Origin: Flabesymbios commensalis
Taxonomy: Eukaryota > Annelida > Polychaeta > Terebellida > Flabelligeridae
Reading direction: 5' to 3'
NCBI GenBank assembly: GCA_964017125.1
Contig: OZ024902.1
Location: 56,282,791-56,346,790, forward strand
Length of the DNA: 64,000 bases
Part shown: positions 1 to 13,100 of the stretch, one piece after another
How the letters are laid out: each line of letters starts with the position of its first letter
Numbering within the stretch: position 1 is the first letter of the stretch
Made by a program: the position numbers and the translations under genes
Notes under the pieces: model-generated
The model's input: the letters and a program-made list of their open reading frames with translations, nothing else
Told to the model about the DNA's origin: nothing
The model's database searches: none

Positions 1-1510
1 GACCGAGCATTTTGAGCCTGGGTTAAAACACATCCACCAGCGATCTGCCCAGTGCTGTAACGCAGATAGGTCTCTGTGCAGCTGCTCTTAATCTGCTCAA
101 CATTTTATCGGGCTATACAGAGGGCAGTCATCTGCAAAGAGACGAACCTGTGAGGAGACGTGGAAGGGATGTCATTAATATAGGTCAAAAAGAGTAGGGG
201 TGTGAGAACAGTACCCTGGCCTGGAGCACACCGGACTTCACGCGAGCTGATTCTGAAGAGCTGCCATCGACTACTACTTTTTGGGTTCTATTAGTCAAAA
301 AATTTTGAATCCAATTAAGAGTTGTTCCCCGAGTTCTGTAACTAGTGGTCAAGTTTGTGCAAGAGGCGTTGTTGGGGGACAACGTCAAGTAATAAAATCT
401 ATGACAACAACATCTGTTTGTATCTTGCTCTCAAAATTTTGAATAAATCTATCAGTTGTAATCAAAAGCTGGCTTACGTATAAGTGTTTTGATCGAAAGC
501 CATGCTGTACAGGTGTTAAAATTTTATTTTTTGAAAAATGGGACATAATCTGTTTACCAATGATGTCATTAAGTAATTTGGCACAAACATATGTGAGGGA
601 TATGGGCCTGTAGTTTGCCGTATAGTGCCGATCCCCTTTTTTGAAGACTGGGGCAACATTAGCCTCTACCCAGTCATCTGGTAAATTGCCCGTCTGTAGA
701 GATTGGTCGAAAATAATTTCAACAAAGGGAGATATTTTGTTGGCAGCATTCTTCAGAATCAAGTTCGGGAGTTTGTTCGGTCCGGATACCTTTCCACCGT
801 TTAAACCCTCAAGTAATTTAGTTACACCTTGAACAGTAATTTCGCATTTAGGCATTTCAGTATTCAGTGGTCTTGGTAATTTAGGTATATTTGTGGTGTC
901 TTCCGAGGTAAAAACTGAGCAAAATTGGTTGTTTAGTATTACGGCCATACGTCTGCTATCTGAAGGCAGCGGGCCGTTCTCCTTCAAGGGAGAGACACCA
1001 TTTCCATGATATATCCTTTCGTTTAGATTTAATATATCGCCAGAGTGGTTTTGAATTATTTTGTTCTAAAGATTCAGAAAGTTTGTTTTGCAAAAAAGAC
1101 CACCTGACAGACCTGATGGCACGCTGGGTGTGCCGTTTTTACATAATTTACATTTTGCTCAAAGGTCAGATTTATTCGTACACTTGGCTTTGCCATATAA
1201 ATCCTTTTTTCGAATAGATGCGAGGGGTGATTTGGATAGCCAAGGTAGATTTTCCCGAGGGGAAGTCATTTTAGTTGGTACAAATTTGACCAGGCATTGA
1301 TTTAGGATGGATTTAAGTTTCATCCAATTTTCATTATCAGAACGACCGGGACTGTTTTCTGAAAAAGAGGTCCTGCAGCTTTTATTTCGTAGCCTGATAG
1401 CTTCCCAATTAGCCTTTTTGAACTGACGCACTGGGCAAAGTTTTGTACGGCGGTAGGTGCATGGGATTATTTTGGCACTGTAAACTGGGGTGACTTGTCT
1501 TTTACCCACT
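1..1510 (-). mobile_element. 5'-truncated CR1/L2/Jockey-type LINE fragment
   Basis: The minus strand encodes, from high to low coordinate, the linker before the reverse transcriptase (1509 to about 1090), the RT fingers and palm (987 to 385, with the motifs NYRPISLT and PVQHGFRS), and a later RT block (388 to 185, with NWIQNFLTNRTQ). Near 150 to 60 the catalytic FADD motif is followed by the usual ALQHWADRW helix. These are hallmarks of non-LTR retrotransposons of the CR1/L2/Jockey group. The copy is dead: it needs several frame changes (for example near 385 and near 1090 to 1159), has in-frame stops just after FADD, and lacks the endonuclease domain. Its 3' part runs out of the window. The exact clade is uncertain. 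Confidence 0.88.
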
Positions 1511-1594
1511 TTTTTATTGTTTTAATTTAAAGCGACACAATGGGGATGAAATCATCAAAATATCAGTAATTTTATTTTTGCTTCTTAATATGAC

Positions 1595-1890
1595 CATATG
1601 ATGTAAACATGTCCATAGACTAGTGCTGCAAAAGTTGTTAAAAAAGTCTGTTGCGTATTTACGAGTTAAGCGAGATCTATAGAGAGACAAAATTCCCGTA
1701 TTTCTTATTTTGAACATGCCAGTTAAGCGTGATATAGAGACGAAATCCCGATTTCTTATTTCGGACATGCATGTCCAAAATAAGAAATACGGGAATTCCG
1801 TCTCTATATCTAGCTTAACTGGTAAATGCGCAGCACAAAAATAAAAAAAACTTTTGCAGTTATAGTCTATGGACATGTTTGCATCATATG
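1595..1890. repeat. Palindromic MITE, family P copy 1
   Basis: Both ends read CATATGATG/CATCATATG, followed inward by a match to ACATGTCCATAGACT and its complement. The inverted arms meet near 1770 at GGACATGCATGTCC. Related copies lie at 5886-6021 and 48141-48250. The left-hand flank ending CTTCTTAATATGA also recurs at about 46020. It has no coding capacity. Confidence 0.7.
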
Positions 1891-2137
1891 CAGGGTTCCC
1901 CGTAAGGCGTAGCGGGGCCTCTACGCTTTACTTTTTGGCCGCTAAGCTTACTAAATGCCGCTACGCTTTATTGATTTACCGATACGCTTTAATTGCTGCC
2001 GCTACGCTTGCCCTAAAACTACAGACGATGGCCACTAGAGCCAGCGCTAGGTAAGCCCATAGATGGTAACCCTGACCAATGTATGGTGTATGGCCTCACT
2101 GAACGCACGCTTTCTACTGCACGCACTGTGACCACTT
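1891..2137. other. Non-coding, short degenerate repeats
   Basis: A CGCTACGCTT-like word recurs four to five times between 1905 and 2010. Nothing else is recognised here. Confidence 0.4.
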
Positions 2138-2400
2138 CCCAGCAGACACAAGACATTGACCCAATGTTGAAACAATGTTGAGCCACCGTTTACGCCGCTG
2201 GTCCTACATTGGAGGGCTCAAAATTGGACTAAATTTCCACTTCTCCAGTCGGACAACTAGCTAAAAAATCGACTAGTCCTTCCCAAAAATATAACTTGTC
2301 CTTGTCCTTCCCAGATTGTTGGTCATCTGGGACAATGGGACGGGGCCTTTTTCGAGCCTTGCATTGGTTTAACATTGGGTCGATGTCTAGTGTTTGTTCC
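2138..2400. repeat. MITE, family Q copy
   Basis: The left end starts CCCAGCAGACACAAGACATT and continues into GACCCAATGTTG. The right end carries the complement (ACATTGGGTCGATGTCTAGTGTTTG, read in two blocks). The same ends recur at 30188-30270, 41930-42030, 44321-44440, 55338-55431 and 63831-63921. Confidence 0.6.
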
Positions 2401-3000
2401 GCCACGTACCAGGTGTTCTGGGAATAGGCAGGGCTATCCATAGATAAATAAAGTAGCCTGCAATCTTTTCCAATAATCTCAAAATGTCAAATGAATTTTT
2501 TACCGGACCAAAAAAAATTCACAAGATCGTAGGTGGTTAATGGCCTATTCTTACCTTGTGAGACAAAAAAAAGACCAAAAAGACAAAACTTACAAAAAAT
2601 ATTCGGATCGTAGGTTCGATGTGGTTGGATATTTTACCAGACATGTCCGGTCGGTTGATGTTATTGGGAAAGACTGGCCTGCGCACCCTGTCCCTGCCAT
2701 ATAGGCCCTACACAAACAGTGTGTTCCCAAGTGTTTAATCCCGCTAATAATATATCCTGATCAATGTGTTATTCACGCAGGTCTATAACAATGAGTCTTG
2801 GCAATTGGGATATTGAGTTCATAATATTATTTATTTGTATTCTTCAAATCTTCCCTTAATTTCAATAAGGACCTAATTGGGAACATATAATAAAATATGC
2901 ATCATAAAATAAAAAGCAGTGCTCGATTTTGAGGAGAGCCCGGGTGCCCGGGGCTTCCAAATTTACTGCAAGGCTCTCTATTAGCTGCATGACTGTGCCC
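2401..3000. other. Intergenic, nothing recognised
   Basis: AT-rich sequence without a convincing ORF, RNA gene or repeat structure. Confidence 0.4.
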
Positions 3001-3090
3001 TTAACCCTTTCACCACTGAAGCCCGTTTTTATGTGCTGAATGCTATGGCATTCAGCACATAAAAATGGGCTTCAGTGGTGAAAGGGTTAA
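3001..3090. repeat. 90-bp palindrome flanked by TTAA
   Basis: The whole segment is an inverted repeat. TTAACCCTTTCACCACTGAA at the left is mirrored by TTCAGTGGTGAAAGGGTTAA at the right, with arms of about 43 bp closing on a four-base loop (TATG) near 3044-3047. I see at most one mismatch. TTAA ends with CCCTT termini suggest a piggyBac-type MITE reduced to its inverted repeats. Confidence 0.8.
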
Positions 3091-3406
3091 GGCTTGCTAG
3101 ATTTTGGTTTACAGAATGTCCCGTAAATAATGCCCCTTATTTCGGGCACTCAAATGAAATGATGGGCTCTGTAGATTGTCTAGGGGGTAGCCCTGCTGGC
3201 TCTCACTTCAAATCTTGCAAAATCGAGCACTGAAATGGTTGAGTTTACCCACAGATAGCCTGCAGCATTATCGCTAAAGAACTGGTTTTCAGACACTGAC
3301 TGATTTAGGGACGAGCGTGTCTTGACTGACAAGGAATCTGTTAGGCGATATACCTTGGTCTGAATGAACATGCGCACGTTCAGCTCAGTTCTTCTACTGT
3401 CTCAGA

Positions 3407-4028
3407 GGCTGGCCCAACACGGCAACGATGCATGCTAATGTAGGCCCTACAGTAGTTCTTATTGTAGGCCTACGTGTAATCCATAACTCTATGGTGTATA
3501 GCTGTGTAAGCCTAATTCCATGGGCATAATACGAGCAAACCCTGGGAGTTTACCACATGTATGCCAGCTCCGAACCAGCCATTGTTTGCAATGTCAGTTC
3601 TGGAGCATTGACCCAACCATGAGTCCACTTGCATGTAAATTTCAGGGCCTGCCCTGCCCGCTCGCCATTTCGCCATTGACGAAGAAAGACTAGATTTGGC
3701 GATGAGATATTACTACTGGCTGGCCCAACACAGCAACGATGCATGCTAATGTAGGCCCTACAGTAGTTCTTATTGTAGGCCTACGTGTAATCCATAACTC
3801 TATGGTGTATAGCTGTGTAAGCCTAATTCCATGGGCATAATACGAGCAAACCCTGGGAGTTTACCACATGTATGCCAGCTCCGAACCAGCCATTGTTTGC
3901 AATGTCAGTTCTGGAGCATTGAACCAACCATGAGTCCACTTGCATGTAAATTTCAGGGCCTGCCCTGCCCGCTCGCCATTTCGCCATTGACGAAGAAAGA
4001 CTAGATTTGGCGATGAGATATTACTACT
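3407..4028. repeat. Tandem duplication, 2 x 311 bp
   Basis: The unit starting GGCTGGCCCAACACGGCAAC at 3407 repeats from 3718, differing by only about two bases (for example G/A near 3422 and C/A in the TGACCCAACC/TGAACCAACC word). The near-identity marks a very recent event. A family Q-like GGCCCAACA word starts each unit. Confidence 0.9.
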
Positions 4029-4057
4029 GGCGAAACTTTTGGCTGTTGCCGTTATGA

Positions 4058-4620
4058 CACAGGAAATTACGAAGTCGGCGCGTCGGGCGTTGGTATGTAC
4101 ATCACGATATCTCTGCCGTTTATATAATTTTTCTGAAAATTCATGAAGTCCTTCTACTAATATCGATTACCCACCATCTGAGTTTTCAGAAAGATGAATG
4201 AGAAATGAGCCAACGACGACCCAATAAAAATAGCTAATTAAATGCCAATTGGAGATTACGATGTCGGTGCAACGGATGTCTCTTTGTTGATCACGATATT
4301 TCAGCAGTTTATTTAATTGAGCTGAAAATGTATATAACCATTCGACTAATATAGACTGCCCACTATCTAAGTTTGTAGAAAAATAAAATGAGAAATGAGC
4401 TGACCATCACCCGATTAAAATAGCTGATTAAATTCCAATTTGTCAATCGAAAATTACGATGTTGGCGCAGCAGGTGTCCCTTTGTCGATCGCGATATCTC
4501 GGCCGTTTATTCATCAATATCGTTAAAAATTTGTAAAATCTTTCTGCTAATAACAGTTGCCCACTATCTAAAATTTCAGAAAGATAGAATAAGAAATAAG
4601 CCAACCACGAACCAATTTAT
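4058..4620. repeat. Three diverged tandem units of about 190 bp
   Basis: Three units share the order: a match to AATTACGAxGTxGGCGC, then GATATCTCxGCCGTTTAT, then TTTCAGAAAGATxGAAT, then GAAATxAGCCAAC. They begin near 4065, 4250 and 4450. Divergence is high, so the array is old. Confidence 0.6.
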
Positions 4621-4793
4621 ATTGACCCGTAACCATGGCCCTGCATCTAGACTGTACTGTTTGCTGGGCAAACCAACGGTTTTGTTTTCAAAATTGCCGT
4701 TCATTTTAACGGCCTAAAATTGACCCCTACATTCAGTTGAGGTCCACTGAGTACCGGTACATGTATTTCAAATTGAAATTAAGCTAAGGTGCA

Positions 4794-5846
4794 TACCGTA
4801 AACCGGGGCTATTTTGCCACCCTATTTGACTCGACCAATGTCCTTTGCTTAGTACCAGGTAGATTGGTCCATCGATATTTTTTATCGCTGTATTAAACCC
4901 GCTTTTTTTAGTGAGAATATAAAGTGTCATTATTGAGGGTGGTTTTGTAAGGTATTCGCATACTTAGCATAGTTTGTATTTAGCCTTTATTAATAGGACT
5001 TTTAAATAAAAATGTATGGTGGCAAAATAGCCAGGGTACCGGGGCTATTTTTCCACTGGAGCTAATTTTGATCATATTTTGTGAATTAAAACCATTTGTC
5101 AGAATCCAAATAAAAATATATTGCCATATAAATATTTTTAAATTCAAAATAATATAATTGAGAAGCAAATCGAATGAAAATCAGGTTAATTAAACAGTCT
5201 GTAGACCTTTTTATCATTCCATTTAATATATTTTACATAGATTCACGTAATTGTACCATACAGACATAACATAAAATATTCAGTGAAAAAGTCATTATTT
5301 TGCAGGAAAGTTATTTAATAATAAAAATAAGTGCTTTAAACCAGTTATGTAAATATTTATATAGTTTTTAGGGGTCAGTGAGTCTAGTGGTCCGTTTTCA
5401 TATCGGACCGAAAATGAGGCTCTGGCGTCCATTTTGAAGGGGTGGCAAAATAGCCCCGGTATGGGGTGGCAAAATAGCCCCAGTTACTTTTGAAGTGCTC
5501 GAGCAGGCTCAATATTTAAATTTCATCAATTTTTTTTTTTTATGTGATAAGGACCCTCCAAATATCATAAAAGAAAACTGCATACGTTAATAAAATGGAT
5601 AAATACCCTTCCAGAGTTCAAATTTGTCAAATTTAGAAAAAACACGTAAAAAATAACACTTCGGTAAAATATTTTTTTCTGGTATTGAAATATTATACAA
5701 AAATTGTAAATAGACATAAACATGTTCCCTACAATATAATATAACCTGTAATTATAGTTATTTTTATTAACTTATGGTATTTATTGAAAACCAGAGGATT
5801 TCATCAATTTTCCGAGGGGGTGGCAAAATAGCCCCGGTTTACGGTA
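4794..5846. mobile_element. Non-autonomous element with inverted ends of 28-29 bp
   Basis: The left end (TACCGTAAACCGGGGCTATT, continuing TTGCCACCC) is matched without visible error by the right end (ending AGCCCCGGTTTACGGTA). The terminal block, GGGGCTATTTTGCCACC or its complement, also occurs inside at about 5039-5056, 5444-5460 and 5465-5481. This suggests nested or repeated end sequences. There is no open reading frame of note. Superfamily is unknown, and the flanks give at best a 2-bp duplication (CA). Confidence 0.7.
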
Positions 5847-5885
5847 CACTTATAGGTTGGGTATTCTTGTAAAAAATTCTAACCG

Positions 5886-6021
5886 ATCTCTTATTTCGGA
5901 CATGAATTTCTAAAATAAGAGATACGGGAATTTCGTCTCTATATCTAGCCTAACTGGTAAATGCGCAGCACAAAAATTAAAAAAAAATTGCACTTCAGTC
6001 TATGGACATATTTACATCATA
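5886..6021. repeat. MITE, family P copy 2 (half)
   Basis: Matches the right half of the 1595-1890 element, including the words CTCTATATCTAGC, GGTAAATGCGCAGCAC and AGTCTATGGACAT, ending in a CATCATAT block. Confidence 0.65.
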
Positions 6022-6998
6022 TAGAAAATAAAATCACTTAATTTTTTATGATTTTAGCCTGATTGAGTCAATAATGGTGGCGGGTTATTGTCGAGTGAGC
6101 TCTTGTTGTTTATTTACTATACATGTCATCTTCTAAAATACTTGTTGAAACTGACAGAAAGTTCCAGGGTAGTCGTGACATGAATGGAAAATAATGTGTG
6201 TAAAATTTTTCATGAAAATTGTTTGAGAGTTGACTGAGAAATTGGTGAAAATCAATCACCACGGTTAATGTGATTCCGATGATAGACTATTCAGTTTTGG
6301 GCATATCCTAAATTACGCAGACCGATTTCATCATTTTTCAACCTATTAAACATTTAGTGTAACATATAAGGATAAAGATTCAAATGTTCTTGTTCGAAAA
6401 ACAGGCCCATGGCACCATTGGTATGCTTAGCAGACAGATTTTGGCTACGCCCCTTAGCGTGTAAAAAGGTCACCACTGTTCAAATTGGGCTAAAATCCGT
6501 ACCCTCTTTCACAGACCAGACACACATCATTTTAACCCACTGTATCCCTGCAAACCCTGAAAATTTCGTAAAAATTATATAGCCAGTGTATTTCAAAAGT
6601 TAAAGCATTTGACATGTAGTAAATCGAAATTACAACGTCCCTCTATAAACCCATTAAACTAATTCTGAAATTTTATTACATATCAAATGGTCTAACTTTT
6701 GAAATATTAAATTTAATTTTGTTAGGACTGGAATAGAAAATGGCCTTTAAGCTTTGCAAAATTTCAAGGAAATCGGTAAAGAATTGACGGAGTAATCGGC
6801 GAGAAACATGCGATCCTGGTTGATCAATTTCAATGTTTCTTTAGGAATAGGGTAATGGAGGGTATTATGGACGGGTTGACACCTAAATGAAGGAAGGGGT
6901 GTTTAACTGAGGAAGAGACAAATTACATATATAGCATGTGCAGCACTATTATCAGAAAACCGGTTGGTTAGAACCTTAATCATACTTTTTTTTTTTAG
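6022..6998. other. Region upstream of AGBL5
   Basis: No coding signal. No TATA box or CpG cluster was convincing. The stretch ends with a pyrimidine run and AG (6986-6998) that looks like a splice acceptor, so the transcription start and a non-coding first exon probably lie further upstream. Confidence 0.35.
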
Positions 6999-7008
6999 AA
7001 TAAATAAC

Positions 7009-7047
7009 ATGAAAGAATTACTCAGCGCTCTTGATATGGCAAAGTGA
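7009..7047 (+). promoter_or_regulatory. Upstream ORF in AGBL5 5' UTR
   Basis: A 12-codon ORF (MKELLSALDMAK) ends nine bases before the ATG codon that begins AGBL5 at 7056. If the exon starts at the acceptor ending at 6998, every mature transcript would carry it. Such uORFs often lower translation of the main frame. Its function here is inferred only. Confidence 0.45.
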
Positions 7048-7055
7048 TCTGAAGT

Positions 7056-7155
7056 ATGGAAGCCCGTTTTGGAAGCTTGTTGTTCACTTCAAAATTTGAC
7101 TCTGGCAACTTGGCACGAGTTGAAAAAGTGATAAGGGATGATGATGAAGATTTAG
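7056..7155 (+). CDS. AGBL5: AGBL5 coding exon 1
   Basis: Residues 1-34, ending in phase 1 at donor G|GTGAGT. The ATG is chosen because the next residues ([20 protein letters not shown]) match the CCP5 N-terminus. Confidence 0.92.
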
Positions 7156-10100
7156 GTGAGTTATATCAGATGATGGTTAGACATCAAGGGTAACTTCTAA
7201 GATTTGCTGCATTTCTGTTGATCACTTTTGTTATTGACCAAACTTTCTTTTTTTTTTCACTTTTTTATTTGTATTTAAATGTCACTGTGCATCTATATAT
7301 ATATATAAAGACGCATACTTTTTTAAACTTTATTACAGTAGAGATAATTTGCCACCCTGTTCCTTTAGGGAATTGTCTGAGACTTGCAGTACTTAACAAA
7401 ATTTTCTTTTGACCCTTAATAGTGATTTTCTGACACCATTTAGACGTCAATCAAATAATAAATATTTTATAACATAACTGCCTGTGTTGACTTGGGGAAA
7501 TCTTTATGTAGCACTTTTATGTCTACCATGATTAAACATGTATTCTCAATTAGGTTTTTGCTTGGAATCATAAAAAATGATTCTCAATTTATTATCTGTC
7601 AGCTTCAGGTGCCTATACAGGTGAAATACGACCCGATTATGAATTTAATGTTTGGACCAAACCTGATTGTGCTGGAACACCATATGAAAATGGCAACAGG
7701 TAAACAAGGAGCACCAAATCGAATAAAAAAATCTTTTTATTATTGCCAAGGCCAATATGATTAATAAAGTTTTAAGTAATAATAAAAAAAATCTAATGAG
7801 GCGGATAAGATGAAACTTTGGACCTACTTTTTAAAAGCTGGGTGGAACAAAAAGATGGTTTTTTTTTGTAATTTACAGTTTTAACTCTTTTAGTCCAGAA
7901 TACTTTTGTAAAAATCTGACTGCTTGGACAGAATACTTTTCAGTTCTGGTGAATTTTTTGTGACACACTGAGCTACTCTACTTAATTTAATGTGCGCACT
8001 GATCTAAAACAGTGAAAAACAATGTGGCCTTGGAGGGACCATCCTTGTCGAGAAAATGAGAGACATTATTCCTTACAGCGCAGGGATTGCCTTTAGTCGA
8101 CAGAATCAGACGTCTGTAGACGTCAGATTCTGACGATTAAAGTTAGAGCAACATTGTTATTAATATCATTATTTTTAAAATAAATTAAACTAGATAAATG
8201 TATATATGGATTTGGTAACTTGGAGCTAAACATTATCATGCCTTCACCTGCTCACTCAGAATGCCAAGTTGAGTTTTGGAAAATAAGTTTTTAGTTAATA
8301 ACCGGCAATATACGATAGTCCGAGAGTAAATAATATTAGATTTAAGTAGCAATATTTTTAATTTCATCCACTGGTATTTGTGGGCCACTATGCAGCAATA
8401 TACAAAGTATATAATATTTTAGCACTTGAATAAATATATATGGTTAACATGTCATGATGGAAAACACATTTTACAGGTCATGGTTTAATTTTGGTGTACG
8501 AGGAGCGTCAGCGGGTCGGTTGATAAAGATAAATATAATGAATCTCAATCGCCAAGGCAAGCTCTACAGCCAAGGCCACACTCCACTAGTGAGGACATTG
8601 CCTAGTCGCCCACGTTGGGAGAGGTTGAGAGACAAGCCAACATTTGAGGTCAGTTCTTTTAAATGTCTATACTCTTTATTGAAATTAATGTAAATTAAAT
8701 GCGAGTAACATGTACTCTATTCACTTTTATCCTATTCATATTTTGCATTGAAATGAAGTTTTACATGCTTTAGTTTTTATTTGAATTTATTTGATTCAAA
8801 GATGTGGAATAGAACTTTATATGATCTATCTAAATTCTAATCTTACAATTTCAGACAGTGGATGGTAATTTTCTTCTCTCCTTTGTGCACCGCTTTGTTG
8901 AGAGCCGAGGAGGAACTACATACTTTGCATTTTGTTTTCCTTTTGCTTACAATGAATATCAAGAAATGCTAGGTGAACTGGATAAAAAATATCAGCATTG
9001 TCAAAATCTGACACCACAGAGGTAAAAATAATGTCATCACTAAAAATGGAAATGTTCATTTGAGGTAATGGCTTATTGTATTATCCCGCATCAATGTGCC
9101 TTTTTGAGTTTTTTTACTTTACAGAATTGTCTCATATATCTGTCCACACAATCATATCTGTCTGTCATTATTTAGGCCTGCATATTTGTATTCATTAGTC
9201 ATTGAAATTACATCCTTCCACCTCACTTTATATTTAGTTTTTCTCATGCCTTTTTTTCATAAATTAATTCTTTTGCCTCACTTTTCATTAGAGCATATCT
9301 TCCCATATACCGATTTCTTATTTAATATTGATAATATAAATATGGGAGTACTGCAGTTTTATAATCGTAGTAAATAGTAGCCCGCCATATGTTAAACGGG
9401 CTGCCTATAAAGTTAGGTTAAATCTATGAGATACATATTCATGAACAGCCACTTGCACAAACATTAGAAATCACATTAATGTTCTTTTTTTATAACTCAT
9501 ACATATAGATCTACTTGCTTTTAATTTGTTTTTTTTACAGTACTGTATTTATTCTAATAAACACCCACTCTGTTGATTTGAAAATAAAATCTGTAGCATC
9601 AGGGGGTATTCTAATTAAAAAGGTGTATATATACCAATGCTGTGTTAATGTTGGGTCAGCATATATCAGAATGAGTATGTAAGTATTTTAAAATGCAAAC
9701 TTTAATCCTATGATTTTAAGAATGTAACCTCACACATTTTTAGCCCCCTTTCAATTTAAAAAGGTAGGATATTGCAATTAAAGTTTGTCTGCGTTATCAT
9801 TTCCTTTTGGGTATGATAACTTAAGTAATTACCAGTTCCCAGGAAAGTTTAAAAATTACATGGAAGAAATCGAAGTGGCCAATTAATGGCAAGAAATATC
9901 TGATTTATAGCAATATATATTTTTGCTATTTCTCTCTGAGTTTGCTTTCTATCAACTTAAAGTCTTGGCACAAAAATCGTTATCTATTTATGTAGTGGGC
10001 AGGTGTGCTATATCTTTTTTAGGAATTCCCAGTTGTTCTTCTGGATTTATTCTGGATATTCTGAACCCCTATGTGCATAGATGTCGGGTCAATGATGTAC

Positions 10101-13100
10101 ATGTCGGGTGAAGCCCCATGCATTCATTCTGAGAATAGACTCAGGCTGAAATGTGGGCAGTGTGTCCAGGCTAGGTCGCCCTATTATCTCTTTAAATGTT
10201 AGATTTTATAATTAAATTGCATTTGGTCAGTAATGTTTTAATGCCGGGCAAACATCACAGACAGTGGCCCAGTAATGAACTAATATTGGACAGTAGAGAC
10301 CTTTTAAATGCTACATTTGACAATTCAAATAACAGTTGCAAATCCATTCAAACACAAAAAGTTGACACAATTTTGTTTTAGTGTTGGGCCAGCGTCGCAG
10401 ACAATGATACAGCAATATTTCAAAAGAGAGACAAATCAATGTCGGATGTCTTCCATTTGACAAACAAAATAGATACATGTTAACATAAAATAAATACATA
10501 TATCTATTTTAACCCTTACAGCGCGGGAATCGACTTTAGTCGTCAGAATCTGATGTCTATAGACGTCAGATTCTGACGACTAAAGTCGACCCTCGCACTG
10601 TAAGAGTAAAACTATCTCTAATGGCAGTAGACCCATAACATACTCAAATGAATCGTAAAGAGCTGACTAATTTCGAATTGATTAAAACCCCTCGGTCTCC
10701 ATGATTTATGGAAAATTAATTCAGCGTTGTGAGGGTTAAAGTACAGAATCTAAGTGGGGACTTCTGATGTCTGAAATTTGAAGTTCGATTTCTGAGGTCT
10801 AAAGGCTAAAATTTCAATTCAAAATGGCTACCAAGGAAAACATAGGCAAAATTACAATTAATCTGTCATAATAAAAATTACCCATTACTGGGCCCTCTGA
10901 ATGTGTTTCCATTTCACAAACATATATGTATCTATATAAAAGTACAAAAGCTTAGTGGGGACTTCTGAAATTTGATGTCTGAAGTCCGAATTCTGAAGTC
11001 TGAAATCTAAAATTCCAATTAAAAATGGCTGCCAAAAAAAAATTCCACGCAATCTGTCATAATAAAAATTACCCAACAAAATTCATAATGGCTGACAAAA
11101 AACGTAGTCAAAACATTATTGCTAAATGAAAATCACAATTACGCTCTAATAATAATAATGATATACCGCATATATTGACAAAACTTGTATTGCAACATAA
11201 AAAAGGGGTACTGTTTTGTAAATTACGAGCATTTAAATCTCCCAGTCCTGCAGCCAGTGACTAATTTTTTTCAACTTGAAATTATAATTAAAAAAAATGG
11301 GAATCTATTGTCATTGCCTGTTTTCACTTGTGACCGAAAACGACGCTCTGTTGGCCATCTAGATTTAATCAATTTTAATCAATTGATCTCATAAATTTTT
11401 AGTTAATGCCTTTGAAAACTGAATTTTTGTGGTCTTCGAGTCTATAAGTTTATTTTGTTTCACTGTGCGACCGAAAATGAGGCTGTGGTGGCCACTTTCA
11501 ATTTGATTTAATGAAGCTTATGTTCAGTTTTGCCTTTATACCTCGTGTATACATGTATATATACATGTATATTAGTATATATTAAATATTGTGGTTTTGG
11601 TGTCTATTGGCATAGTCTGACATTTTGATTCACTACATCAGATGAGGGTTGTTTGCAAGCTGGTAATATTTTACAATACAACATAAAAATCGATCTGTTT
11701 TAATTTTATTCTACTTAGAATATTTTGTTGTAGCCCATCCAATGAATTATACTATCATAGGGAGACATTATGTTATTCTCTGGATAAGCTCCGTGTTGAC
11801 CTCATCACTATATCTGACTGCCACAACATTCAAGAAGAATCAGAGCCTAGATTTGACTTTAACCTATTTCCTGATCTTGAAGTAACCAGATGTAAGAAGT
11901 TCAAAGGAAAAAGGGTATGTTTCAGATATCAAAACAAAATTTTTTGGCTAGTATTCTACTTCTAAATATCTGAAATTTATGTGTTTATGTTTTAGGTGTT
12001 TATACTCAATAAACCCGATTTTCAAATAAAAAAACCGAACTTTCTCTGATTGATTACCCTGGTTAAATTCGAAAATTGGTTTATTCGCATGTCCAAGATA
12101 GTTGTCCCAGCCCTTCGTTAAAACAAATCGACTTAAGCGCTCTTCAGTCGCCAATATTCATCCAATCTTCACAATTTCTTTCTTAATACTGATGGATTAC
12201 CCAGGTGGTTAATTTCGAAAATCGAGTAATTTGCATATATCCAAGATGGCCGTCCAGCACTTTCTTAAAAATCGACGTTAAATTTAAATGCTCTACAGTT
12301 TCCTATATTCATCCGATCTTCACAATTTTGTTCCGCATATTCTCTAATGTAATGTGCTGGTTAAGTTTGAAAAATCGGCAAATTTGCATGTCGCCTACAT
12401 GTATATATTCTAAGATGTTACAGGGCTAGCTAGGATTGGGCGGACAGGACAATGTGTGTAAACAAATGTCAGGGTGTGTAAAAAACCCTTCAGTTTACTA
12501 TAAGCAGGAGAGTTTTGACAGGGCGCTGCTTTTAATTTTGGAAGGTGGAGATTTTAATATTTGCCATGCACATATAACATGGTTGAAATATGTTTCCAAC
12601 ATCTATTATGTACATACCTAACACAGGGGGAGAAATCCCTTGTTGGCAAAGGAAATGAAAATATATTCTAGGTTTTTGCTGTCATTTCAGTTCAAATAGG
12701 CCATTTTTAGCACTTAAATTCAAAATGTGGATTTTTTCCCTACACCTCACACCCCTTATGGACCCCCCACTCAAACAGTCCTGGCGGAAAACCTGCCGTC
12801 ACATTCCATTCTGTACTGCTACTCATCACACTTTTAGAATTTTGATATACAGTAAGATATTTTTGGTCAGCCAATTTTCTGTCAGGACAACCCTGTCTAA
12901 CCTTTGTACTATTTTACAAATGAAATAAAAATCTCATCTAATTTTCTCCATGGATTCAAATCCATGTTATGTATTGTAAGAAGTTGACATGATTGTATTT
13001 CAATGTAATGCTCTACACATGCTACAGCACCCTATGAATTGGTATGTAAGAGCTCTAATGTGTAATTATATGTCAAAATATTATAGATACCAAATGCAAA

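Noticed and set aside
385-987. Host gene on the minus strand
   Set aside because: The protein is a LINE reverse transcriptase with neighbouring broken LINE frames.
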